From Crenobacter oryzisoli (GTDB lineage Bacteria; Pseudomonadota; Gammaproteobacteria; Burkholderiales; Chromobacteriaceae), in contig NZ_JAUEDK010000013.1 of assembly GCF_030385785.1 (NCBI RefSeq), positions 1 through 64,000 of the forward strand: 64,000 nt of DNA, read 5' to 3'. The first letter of the stretch is position 1. Every line of letters begins with the position of its first letter. A model generated the notes under the pieces. It saw only the letters and a list, made by a program, of their open reading frames with translations, was not told the origin of the DNA and made no database searches. Both the position numbers and the translations under genes were made by a program. This document shows positions 1 through 9,300 of this stretch, piece by piece.

Positions 1-295
1 ACTCGAACTTGAACTGCTGCGGCGTATTGTCTTTCACCGCCTTGGCCAGCCAGCTCATCTCATCGGCCGTCACCTTCGGTGGACGCCCCGGGATCGGCTT
101 GGCCAGCAGGGCGTTTTGGCCGCCATTGGCAAAGTCTGCTAACCAGCGAAACACCGTGCGCGGGTTGACACCGTAGGCGGCTGCTACGCTTTGCACCGAT
201 TGGCCCTCTCGAATCGCCTTGACGGCTTGCTGGCGCATGACCTGGAGGGTGTGGTGGTCAATCCCGCGGGCGTCAGAGTTTCGTTTGCATTTCAT
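1..295 (-). CDS. IS630-family transposase, N-terminal part (runs off the window)
   Basis: The reverse strand reads an open frame of 98 codons from an ATG at 295 to the window edge. It starts MKCKRNSDARGID and contains a helix-turn-helix (AIREGQSVQSVAAAYGVNPR) followed by a proline-rich linker with GRPPKVT. This is the usual N-terminal DNA-binding half of IS630/Tc1-type transposases; the DDE catalytic domain would lie outside the window. The gene sits just inside the element end at about 342, which finishes in TA as expected for this family. A C-terminal IS630-type remnant occurs at 18.3-18.6 kb, but whether it belongs to the same IS type cannot be judged here. Confidence 0.75.
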   Translation of the reverse strand, partial: MKCKRNSDARGIDHHTLQVMRQQAVKAIREGQSVQSVAAAYGVNPRTVFRWLADFANGGQNALLAKPIPGRPPKVTADEMSWLAKAVKDNTPQQFKFE

Positions 296-320
296 GAAGA
301 AAATTATCACATGAAATGGC

Positions 321-342
321 ATTACTTTCTAAAAGGTTAGTA
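321..342. repeat. IS630-type terminal sequence, copy 1
   Basis: A 22-base stretch (ATTACTTTCTAAAAGGTTAG then TA) ends the IS630 element at a TA dinucleotide. Near-identical stretches recur at 12585-12606 and, inverted, at 60901-60922, where no IS630 gene is adjacent. These look like the outer end of the same IS type, left behind as solo ends. Confidence 0.5.
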
Positions 343-407
343 TACAGTGCGTTTCGCTTGGCAATCTGCACGTAACGTTCTCTCCCAGAATCTCACGCAC
401 GCCCTGT

Positions 408-911
408 GCGAAGGGGCACCTCGACGAAGTAGTGGTCACCATCAGCGGCAGGAAGCACTGGCTATGGCGCGCGGTGGACCAGCATGGCGCGGTGCTCGAT
501 GTCCTGGTGCCACGCCGACGCGACAAGCAGGCGGCCAAGCGATTGATGCGCAAGCTGCTCAAAAAGCACGGTCGAGCGCCACGCGTGCTGGTCACCGACC
601 AGCTCAAGAGCTACGCTGCCGCCAACCGGGAGTTGGGCCTCAGCTTCGAGCATCGCCAGCACAAAGGACTGAACAACCGGGCAGAGAATTCTCACCAGCC
701 AACGCGCATGCGAGAGAAGGTGATGCGCCGCTTCAAGTCAGCGGGTCAGCTGCAGCGATTTGCCTCGGTTCACGACCAGGTGGCCAACCTGTTCATGTGC
801 TGCCGGTACCACTCGAACGCGCAACAGAAGCGATCTGTGCGCGCCCAGGCCTTCCAGGCTTGGGAAAGGGTGACGTGCGTTCCGATGATGCCGGAATGCC
901 TTGCTGGGTGA
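408..911 (+). pseudogene. IS6-family transposase, 5'-truncated copy
   Basis: The frame codes for the catalytic half of an IS6-family DDE transposase: KGHLDEVVVTI, then LWRAVDQHGAVLDVLV, KSYAAANRELGL, and HRQHKGLNNRAENSHQPTR with the final catalytic Glu. The N-terminal helix-turn-helix region, present in the fuller copy at 11164-11919, is missing because the IS630 end abuts at about 342. The first recognisable codons also lack the Trp of the usual DKWHLD motif. The element's right end (GTTGACAGTACC) is intact at 960-971. It is inserted directly against another partial copy, so two remnants lie in tandem. Confidence 0.8.
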
Positions 912-971
912 GTTAGCCCATCCTCGTTCGCCGCCTTCTCTGCGGCCGGCGTTCAGCAAGTTGACAGTACC

Positions 972-1332
972 TACGCCGCAGCAAACAGGGAGCTGGGGCT
1001 GAATGTTGAGCACCGTCAGCACAAAGGATTGAACAACCGGGCGGAGAACTCGCACCAGCCAACGCGAGTGCGCGAGAAAGAAAGTGCTGCGCCGTTTCAA
1101 ATCAGCTCGCCATCTACAGCGATTCACGTCGGTCCATGATCAAGTAAGCAACCTGTTCATGCTCTGCCGCTATAACACGAATGCGCAGCACCAGCGCGAG
1201 GTGCGCACCCGAGCCTTCGAGGCTTGGGAAAGGGTAAGTTGCGCCCCGATGCTGGGATGCCTCGCCGCATGAATCCGCTTTCCTCAAGCACCGCATTTTC
1301 GTTCGGCCTCTCATCCTTAAGTTGACAATACC
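972..1332 (+). pseudogene. IS6-family transposase, C-terminal fragment with frameshift
   Basis: This is a second, diverged copy of the same transposase family, beginning at YAAANRELGLNVEHRQHKG. Around 1075-1085 an extra AAAG-like repeat (gagaaagaaagtg) shifts the frame. The sequence continues as VLRRFKSARHLQRFTSVHDQ in the +1 frame and ends at 1272. A terminal repeat variant (GTTGACAATACC) closes it at 1321-1332. It was evidently split or overrun by the neighbouring copy ending at 971. It is non-functional. Confidence 0.8.
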
Positions 1333-1691
1333 GGTGTGTGTACCTAGTACTCGCCCGTTAGTCGGCCTTATTATGCCGCTTGACAGATTTAAAAATCCAT
1401 TGAAAACAAAAGTCTAAAGTGACACAAGGAACGATTTACCCAAAGGTGACGTTGCCCAGTGTTTGTAAGATGGCAGGCATAAACGGCCTATTCAGAAAGT
1501 CGCCATAATGTCCAAGCTTAGTGTGCATAAACAAAGCCTGACACGTTTCCTAAACGTGGGTCTACGATGCCAACCACGCCCCCCTAATGCTCGTTGGTGA
1601 GGGCGTAAAGGGACAGCGGAGAGATTTCGATATGCGAAGTGGGCCAACAAACACGTGTTGATTGTATGATTAACGTCATCGGAGGCTCTAC
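1333..1691. other. Intergenic, no gene seen
   Basis: About 360 bases of fairly AT-rich DNA between the IS remnants and the next gene. A TTGACA occurs at 1380-1385 but has no convincing -10 partner. A strong ribosome site (ATCGGAGG) lies just before the next start. Nothing else is recognisable. Confidence 0.5.
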
Positions 1692-2528
1692 ATGTTACCC
1701 ATCCGAGTTGGCCTGATCGACAAGACAGGTACTGTCAATCCTCAAGAACTTACCACCGTTGCTGCGGCGCTCAACCTACAGGTCAACCGGGACTTCGGAC
1801 CCATTTGGGGAGTATCGGCGACCGTCTCGGCCCTAGTGGGCACGAATGATGCCCCACCGGGTGTATGGCCAATCTTCATTGTCAGTAATCTACCACCCAC
1901 CGAGGGTGGCGTTCACTTGACCAAGCACCATCAACCTTATGCGCTGGTCGAAGCTGGACCAAGTTGGAGTCTTTCGGGTAGCCATGAGTGCCTGGAGATG
2001 CTCGCCGATCCCAGTGGAAGTCGGCTCTATGCCTCGAATGCCATTGCCGTTGAGGGGGGTAACATCATTGATGTTCCTGGTAAGTTTGAGTATTTGATCG
2101 AAGTTTGCGACCCGTCAGAGAACGATCCATTCTCCTATCTGATCGACGGTGTGGTCGTATCCGACTTCTACACGCCTCATTTCTTCGACCCGAAGGCTTC
2201 CACTGGCGTACGTTATAGTTTTACTGGGGCATTGACGCGACCACGGCAGGTGCTCAAGGGTGGATACATCTCCTGGCTCAATTCTGAAACAGATACGCTG
2301 CAACAACTTCAGTACTTCACTACCACACCAGTCATCAAGGACTTGGGACCTGCTGCTTCCGGCAAATCGCTGCGCGAGTCGGTTGATGCTCTAACGCGAC
2401 CGTTAAAGTTGTCGGGCTTCATTGCAAGCCCTCTAGTGACACAGCGACGGGATGCAATCGCTCGTGCTGCTTCGTCTCGATCACGGTACTACGAATCGGT
2501 GAAACGCACCGGGAATTCCAGAGACTAA
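1692..2528 (+). CDS. Uncharacterised HExxE-motif protein (paralogue 1)
   Basis: This is a 278-residue soluble protein with no signal peptide or membrane segment. A good Shine-Dalgarno (CGGAGG) sits 7 bases before the ATG. It is clearly paralogous to the protein at 23525-24388. Shared blocks include the N-terminal VGL-DK, the GVWPIF / NLPP-EGG-HL segment, SHE--EML-DPSG, FEYL-E-CDP, VSDF and RYSFTGA-T-PRQ-L-GGYISW. The SHECLEMLADP segment (His98, Glu99, Glu102) resembles the HExxE/HExxxE zinc-site helices of some zincin-like families. A metallopeptidase role is only inferred, and no third metal ligand is identified. It may be a leaderless cargo protein of the eCIS in this window. Confidence 0.85.
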   Translation: MLPIRVGLIDKTGTVNPQELTTVAAALNLQVNRDFGPIWGVSATVSALVGTNDAPPGVWPIFIVSNLPPTEGGVHLTKHHQPYALVEAGPSWSLSGSHECLEMLADPSGSRLYASNAIAVEGGNIIDVPGKFEYLIEVCDPSENDPFSYLIDGVVVSDFYTPHFFDPKASTGVRYSFTGALTRPRQVLKGGYISWLNSETDTLQQLQYFTTTPVIKDLGPAASGKSLRESVDALTRPLKLSGFIASPLVTQRRDAIARAASSRSRYYESVKRTGNSRD

Positions 2529-3097
2529 TTAATTTGAGTCACGCGGCCATGCGGGACAAAGGCTGGCGTCTGCATATCCAGCGCAAAGCCAGGAAGGATT
2601 GGCCGTTGTCCGCATGCCAGGAAGGGTGAAACCGTCGTATCGCCATGACCCCCGCTTGCATAGAGCATGTTTTTGGCGCCCTTGAGCAGTAAGGCGGCAA
2701 AGTGGTGCACAGCAATGGTCTGACCCGCTCCACCCTGCATCTGAATTGGAAGGTGGCTTACTACAACCTGCACCGGCTGTGCTTCCTGAAAACGGCCGGC
2801 GTGACGGCGCTTCTAGCGCGCCAATGGCGCCTCAGGCGGTCCCAAATGGCCACCATGGCGCAAGAAGTAAGGGAAAACGCGTGAGAAACCTATTGGTTTT
2901 ACCCGAGGGAGAGGCTTTGTTCGTCACGCCTCGCCGAAAAAGGTGGTTATTCGAGGTGCCCTCCAGTTGATCTCGCTGTGGCAAAGGAATTTTGGCAATC
3001 ACCGCAAACTGCCGTAATTCCACCCTGAAGGAAGAGGCTCGTCGGCAACGACGAAAAGAATCGCACAGAACGTCTCGCACCGTCAGGAGGGGCGACC
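2529..3097 (+). other. Intergenic with IS5-like transposase C-terminal remnant
   Basis: Between 2702 and 2884 the plus strand reads GLTRSTLHLNWKVAYYNLHR, which resembles the C-terminal helix of IS5-type DDE transposases (GL-R----L--A-YN--R). At 2943-2960 the sequence GGTTATTCGAGGTGCC closely matches the inverted repeat of the small element at 16127-16221, and it looks like that IS type's right end. The rest of the stretch holds no supported gene. A strong ribosome site (AGGAGGGG) precedes 3098. Confidence 0.45.
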
Positions 3098-6000
3098 ATG
3101 CATCTGCAGCCCGACTCTGGAAATCATGAGAGCCAACACCGCATTCGAACTGCTCGTAGATCGCTCGTCATGGTAGGCTTTTTGGCCATTGCGTTCGCAA
3201 CGATGTCACAATCCGCGCCATCGATGTTGGCTGTATCGGCCACATCTGCTGCATCCCCCGCCTTGGGCGCTTCCGTTCCTGGCTACGCTGACTTGCAAAT
3301 GCTCAATCAAGCCCGCGAGGCCTACCCGGCCGCCTCGATCGCACCACGGCCGGTCTCAGGCGGGCGTTTTGAAAGCGAGGCCGAGACGGGCGCCCCCACG
3401 GACGAAGCAGCTGGGGGTCACACAATGCTTGGCGTGAAGTTGAACAGGCGCAAGGAACAGTGCTTCCCGACTGAAACGCGCAACCTGTTTAGTGAAGTCG
3501 ACAAAGTGATCGTCGGCAATGATCCGGCCCCACGCCCCATGGACTATTCGAACGGGGAGGTTGTTCCGCCTGAAGCGCGCAACGCCATCAAAGGTCAGAA
3601 TACATGGATGCTGTGGGGCGAAGGCAATGAGGCCTTCTGGGACTGGGTACAGCAAAATGGATATGGTATTGCCGATTTCTTGATTCTGCTCGATTCGCGC
3701 AAGCGGGACACGCGCTTCGCCGACGCCGGCTTGATGAACCAGCCAGGCATGATCAAACGCGATCAGCCGTTGCGCGGACTTGGCATTTATATTGATCAGG
3801 GGGACGGAGACAAGGTCAAGATGACCGCACCTAAGGGCGACATCAACTCCGAAACCCACAAGCTCGAAGAACTTGTCAAGGCGCCGGCAAACCACACAGG
3901 CAAGCAATATCGGGAGTTCTTCGAGATCGGTGACGAAGGCTTGTACAAACAGACGATCACCCAGCTTGCCAACGACGGTGTCGACCCGCGTGTATACGGC
4001 TATCCGTCGGGCATAGTGGGCCTGAGGCTGATGCTCAATCCCGACTTCTTCGGCAAGTCGAAAGCCGCCGAAGAGGCGCGTAGGTACTGGCAGGAGCAAG
4101 TCGTCAAGGACAATGGCGCTAGATACTACTCCCGTACCGAAGACTCCATCCACGCCGACCCGAAGCTCGTGCGCCCTTTCCGTGTCAGCATGGCGTGCTC
4201 GTTCTGCCATGTCGGCCCGCATCCGCTCGCGCCCCCGCAAGACTTAAACCATCCGGCCTGGGGAAACATGTCGAGTACCATCGGTAACCAGTACTGGACG
4301 CCGTCGCAAATCTTCTCGAACATCAAACGCGAGGACAGCTTCCTTTGGCAGTTCGTCGCGAGCCAGCAACCGGGGACGATCGATACCTCACTCGTGGCGA
4401 CTGATCATATTAATAATCCGAACACAATCAACGCCATCTTCGAAATAAACGCGCGCCTTGCGCGCGCCGATTTGAATCCACCTGAGCATCAAAGCGATGT
4501 CAACATGCTACTTCGTGGCATCGAGGATGCCCCGCTCTTCAACCTGAATCCACGCCACACACCACGCGTGTTGCTCGACGGCGCGGACAGCATAGGTGTC
4601 GAAGGCGCCTTGCTGCGAGTCTATCTCAATATCGGTGCGTACTCCGAGCAGTGGCGTCGCGTACAGAACACGATCATTGGCTTCACACCGCAGCGTCCCT
4701 TTGACCTGCCGACGATCCGTGCGAAATCGATCTACTGGGACACGACCGAGCATTATCGCGTTTCAGAACTTGAAAGCTTCTTCACCTACGTCTCGAAGAC
4801 GGGCGCCAATGTGACGCAGCCAATGAAACTGGAGTCCACAGCCGATGGCCGGCAACGTATCGAGCGCGACCGTGCAGATATACGGCCCGGCCGTGAGGTA
4901 TTCTTGCAGCACTGCGCAGTCTGCCACTCCAGTAAACAGCCGCCTGGTCAGCAGCTGACGTTTTCGCGCAGCTGGCGTACAGCGCCTGGCGGACCTGAGA
5001 AGCTGACTCTGCCAATGGACTTCGCCGACTGGGAGGCCTTCAAGCGGAGCGGTCCTTACCTCGCCTATGTCGAGCGGCTGCTGGACTACATGAAGCTGGA
5101 AGCGAAACAGGGGCACGATCTCTTCCAGGACAACTACCTGTCCACGGACATCCGCGTTCCGATCACGCTGGTTGGCACCAACTCCCAGCGCGCGGTCGCG
5201 ACCAATGCCATGCGCGGCCAAGTCTGGGACAACTTCTCATCGGATACCTACAAGTCACTGCCTGCAGTGGGCCTTGTTCATTTCTTCAACCCGTTCAAGT
5301 CAGATAGAGGCGTTGACGAATGGGGCAACAATGATGCCTATGCCCCCCCGGCCGGCGGCCCGGGCTACTATCGGCCGGCGTCGCTTGTCAGCCTGTGGGC
5401 CACGGCTCCGCTGCTGCACAACAATGCGCTCGGTATCTACAACCATAACCCTTCGGTCAAGAGGCGCCTCGATGCTTTCGACGATGCGATAGACAAGCTG
5501 TTGACCAACAACAAGCGAGCAAATGGCAGCGGCATTTCCGGTGATTTCCGACAGAAGTTTGCGGACGCAGGTGTCGCAGGCAAACTCGGTTTTAGGGATG
5601 TAGGCTTCATCTACCGAACGACGGCCGATTCCTATCTCGACTTTCGGCGCCCGTTCATCCGTCCACTGCTGAACGGCGTGCTGGGCGAGACCACGACATC
5701 CTTTCTCTCGCTCTACCTCTGGCTGACCCTGGCGGCAATCGCGCTGCTCCTCGTCTTCGTCGGACGGGGGCGCCTCGCAGGGAGCCTCCTCGCCTTGCTT
5801 GCCATTATCGTGGCGGCGCTACTGCGTGGCTCGGGTGTGGACACCATCTATCCGTGGCTGTGGATCATCCCCGCCCTCGCGCTCATCGGCGGTGGCCTGT
5901 TCTTCCTGCGACCTGATGCGCGCGACGCCATGCGCTGGTTCTTTGGCACAGGCGCATTGGCGTTCCTGATCATTGGCGGGTTCGCTAGGGCTTTCGTTGA

Positions 6001-6334
6001 CGGAGAAGTCAGCGACATTCGGTTCGGCCCCATCCCCAAGGGAACGCCGGTGAACCTGATCATGAACATCAACCCGGAAGCGCCGACGCTGGATCTGTTC
6101 AACGCGGCGTCGGGGCTCCTGCGTGGCATCCTGCGCGTGCGCAAGGACAATCTGACGGACGAAACTCACCACCCCCCCTTCGCGGCGCTTGCTGCTTTCC
6201 AAGAAGAAGCCGGTCCGGCGCTGCTCAAGGCCAGTAAGTGTCCCGATTTCGTGCTCGATCGTGGGCACTGGTTTGGCGAAGCCCTCTCGGGCGAACAGAA
6301 GAGACAGTTGAAGGCCTTCCTCGAGACGTTCTGA
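3098..6334 (+). CDS. Large membrane-anchored dihaem c-type cytochrome
   Basis: This 1078-residue protein has an N-terminal hydrophobic export segment (about residues 23-50). It carries two haem-binding CxxCH motifs, CSFCH at about 367-371 and CAVCH at about 606-610. The C-terminal third contains several hydrophobic spans (around residues 865-970), suggesting membrane anchoring. The ATG follows an AGGAGGGG ribosome site. The stop is one base from the next reading frame, which encodes a GMC flavoprotein fused to a patatin, so the two are almost certainly co-transcribed. By analogy with GMC dehydrogenase/cytochrome pairs, it may accept electrons from the flavin domain in the periplasm. The electron acceptor and substrate are not evident from sequence. 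It is much longer than typical two-haem cytochromes, and the large region between and before the haem motifs is unassigned. Confidence 0.8.
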   Translation: MHLQPDSGNHESQHRIRTARRSLVMVGFLAIAFATMSQSAPSMLAVSATSAASPALGASVPGYADLQMLNQAREAYPAASIAPRPVSGGRFESEAETGAPTDEAAGGHTMLGVKLNRRKEQCFPTETRNLFSEVDKVIVGNDPAPRPMDYSNGEVVPPEARNAIKGQNTWMLWGEGNEAFWDWVQQNGYGIADFLILLDSRKRDTRFADAGLMNQPGMIKRDQPLRGLGIYIDQGDGDKVKMTAPKGDINSETHKLEELVKAPANHTGKQYREFFEIGDEGLYKQTITQLANDGVDPRVYGYPSGIVGLRLMLNPDFFGKSKAAEEARRYWQEQVVKDNGARYYSRTEDSIHADPKLVRPFRVSMACSFCHVGPHPLAPPQDLNHPAWGNMSSTIGNQYWTPSQIFSNIKREDSFLWQFVASQQPGTIDTSLVATDHINNPNTINAIFEINARLARADLNPPEHQSDVNMLLRGIEDAPLFNLNPRHTPRVLLDGADSIGVEGALLRVYLNIGAYSEQWRRVQNTIIGFTPQRPFDLPTIRAKSIYWDTTEHYRVSELESFFTYVSKTGANVTQPMKLESTADGRQRIERDRADIRPGREVFLQHCAVCHSSKQPPGQQLTFSRSWRTAPGGPEKLTLPMDFADWEAFKRSGPYLAYVERLLDYMKLEAKQGHDLFQDNYLSTDIRVPITLVGTNSQRAVATNAMRGQVWDNFSSDTYKSLPAVGLVHFFNPFKSDRGVDEWGNNDAYAPPAGGPGYYRPASLVSLWATAPLLHNNALGIYNHNPSVKRRLDAFDDAIDKLLTNNKRANGSGISGDFRQKFADAGVAGKLGFRDVGFIYRTTADSYLDFRRPFIRPLLNGVLGETTTSFLSLYLWLTLAAIALLLVFVGRGRLAGSLLALLAIIVAALLRGSGVDTIYPWLWIIPALALIGGGLFFLRPDARDAMRWFFGTGALAFLIIGGFARAFVDGEVSDIRFGPIPKGTPVNLIMNINPEAPTLDLFNAASGLLRGILRVRKDNLTDETHHPPFAALAAFQEEAGPALLKASKCPDFVLDRGHWFGEALSGEQKRQLKAFLETF

Positions 6335-6362
6335 TATGCCGCCTCAGCTGATGGGAGCCGCC

Positions 6363-9300
6363 ATGAACCGTGATGAACTGCTGAAGCTTGCTGAGAGCCC
6401 GGACGACACACCCTTCGACTATGTGATTGTAGGTTCGGGCGCAGGCGGCGGCCCGCTTGCTGCCCGGCTGGCGCTGGGCGGATGCCGAGTTCTACTCGTC
6501 GAAGCGGGGGGGGATCCCGCCACCGCGGTGACGTCTGGCCCACCTCAGCCCATGACGGCTGCTGAGTCAGGCAACGCTGCTTCGCAGATGCGCCAGGTCT
6601 ATGCCGTGCCGGCCTTTCATGCGCCCGCGACCGAGGATTCGGAGACAAGCTGGGAATTCTCTGTGCGTCACTACAGCAGCACCGAAAGACAGCAGCGTGA
6701 CACCAAGTACAACGCCTGCAAAGACCCTTCGATAAACGGCGGTAGAGGCCAGGGCGGTATCCAGTATCCGCGAGCCGCAGCCATCGGTGGCTGCACGGCA
6801 CACCACGCTATGATCATCATCCGGCCAAACGACGCAGACTGGGACTGGATCGCCGAATACACTGACGATGCGTCGTGGCGTTCCGAGAACATGCAGGGAT
6901 ACTTTGCCAAGATCGAGAATTGCCTTTACTACTCGGTCTATAGCCGGTTCGCCGGTCCGCTGTTTCGTGCGGTCCAGTGGACCGCCAGGCTGCTCAATCC
7001 GCGTAGCCAGCTCGATCCGGGTGGGCATGGATTCAACGGCTGGCAGAAGACCAGTTTCATCGACCCGCTGGTGATCGCGAGCATTGTGCGTGGCGACCGG
7101 ACCTTGCTGAGCGTGCTCGCGGACGTCGTGTTCTCAGCGCTCGCAAAGCGTCAGGAGCGCTCGATGATCGGCCGGGCTATAGCCAGGCTGCAGATTCTGC
7201 AATTTCTCGACCCAAACGTACGATCGCCAGAGATCCCGAGCCGCGATCACCTATCGCTCATATCGATCGGCACCGACGGCAAGCGTCGTTACGGCTTGCG
7301 CGACCACCTGAAGGATGTAGAGGAGCGGTTTCCTGACCGGCTGGTGATACTGAGTTCGGCTCACGCTACGCGTGTGTTATTCGAGCACGGCAACGACGCA
7401 CCACGAGCCGTGGGCGTCGAGATCCTGATTGGGACGCATCTGTATCGCGCGAGTTCGAAGGGCCATGATCCCAACGGCACTCCGGCAAGCAAGCAGGTCT
7501 TCGCGCGGCGGGAAATCATCGTCTGCGGCGGCGCGTTCAACACGCCGCAATTGTTGATGCTGAGCGGGATAGGAGATAAGACCCACCTCGAGGGACTCGG
7601 CATCAAGGGACCGCTCGACCGTAACAGTCATGAGATTGCCCCAATCGTGCATCTGCCTGGTGTGGGGATGAACCTGCAGGACCGCTACGAAGTGAGCGTC
7701 ATCAGCGAAGCGAAGCAAGCATTCTCTACACTCGACGGGGCCCGCTTCCGGCCCGGGGATCCGGACGACCCAGTGCTCAAACAGTGGCTGCGAGACGAAA
7801 GCGGACTCTATTCTACCAATGGAGGCGCCATCGCGATGATGCTGTCCTCCAAGGCCAATGCTGCTATTCGAAGCGAGCCGGACCTATTCGTCTTCGGCGT
7901 ACCCGCAGCGTTTCGTGGCTACTACTGGGGCTGGTCCACGCAGTTGCTCAGCAGGACCATGGGAGCGACGACCGAATCACGCAATTTGTGGAGCTGGGTC
8001 ATCCTAAAGGCTTATACAAGCAACAACTACGGCACCGTTCGCTTACGCAGCGCCGATCCGCTCGAACCGCCGCAGATCGACTTTCATTCGTTCGACGACA
8101 TACCCGCCGGGGCCCAAGAATGCAGCAATGATCTCGACGCGCTGCATGAAGCCGTAGAGGCCATACGCAAGATCAACAAATATGTTACCGCCTTCGAGAA
8201 CGAGCTACAGCCAGGTCCAGAGCGCCTGAGCGATTCGGATGACCTGCGAAAATGGATCAAGGACGAAGCTTGGGGACATCATGCCTGCGGCACCTGTCGG
8301 ATCGGCAGCGTTCCTTGGTGCGCCGACACCGGCAAGCTTCAGGACGCTTATGCCGTCCTTGACAGCAGCTTTCGCGTGCACGGCGTGCATAACTTGCGCG
8401 TGGTCGATACCTCGGTCTTTCCGCGCATTCCGGGCTACTTCATCGTCACGCCGACTTTCATGATCGGTGAAAAGGCCGCCGACCTGCTGCTCGCCGACTC
8501 GAACAACTATCCACGCGAACTTGAAGCCAAGGAAGTAGAAGCGATTCGTGTCAGGCGTGCGCGCGCAATTCCGGATTGGCACGACCCCGAACCGGATTCT
8601 AGAAAGCTACCGGGTGACACCGTCGGCCTCGCGTTGTCGGGTGGGGGTATCCGTAGTGCAACCTTCTGCCTCGGGTTCATTCAGGCGCTGGCGAAATGCG
8701 ATATTCTGCGCAGGGTCGATATCGTGTCCTCAGTCTCCGGCGGCGGCTATGCTGCATCGTTCCTTGGCCGGCTTTTCACTCGCTTGCCGGATATCGTCGG
8801 CGACAAGGCGGGGCGTGTTGAGGCGATCCTCTCGAATCCCGCCTCGCCCGAGATAGGATGGCTACGCAGTAACGCTCAGTACATCACAGGCGGAGGTCGC
8901 CGCGATGTACTGTTCGACATTGCAGTCTTGTTGCGCAACCTCGCGTCTGTCCATTTATGGTTGGGCACGCTGCTGTTCGGTGTGTTCGGCCTGATTCGAT
9001 GGGGGGCGCTCTCCGAGCCGTGCCTCTCGCAGTTGCCTATCCCATGCGGCGCGCAGCCGCCGGTGCTGTTCGGGGTCACACTGTCGGTCTGGTGGTGGCT
9101 GCCCGGTGCAGTGCTCGCAATTGGTGTGCTGCCACCTGCCATCGGTTACTGGCTGACCCTGCGAGACACCCTGAGCAAGAACTGGCGTGCGTGGCTGCCA
9201 CTCGTGCTGTGGCTGGTGATGCTCGGATGCGCGATCTACGGGCTGTCACTGCCTGCCATCGTCGGTTGGAGTATCGCGGCCATCGGTGTTCTGCTGCTCG

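Noticed and set aside
1380-1408. A sigma-70 promoter for the HExxE gene at 1692
   Set aside because: TTGACA is present but no acceptable -10 lies at 16-18 bases, and the distance to the start is nearly 300 bases.
3356-4240. A 294-codon minus-strand frame inside the cytochrome gene
   Set aside because: It is a shadow of the cytochrome reading frame; there is no ribosome site and no recognised features.
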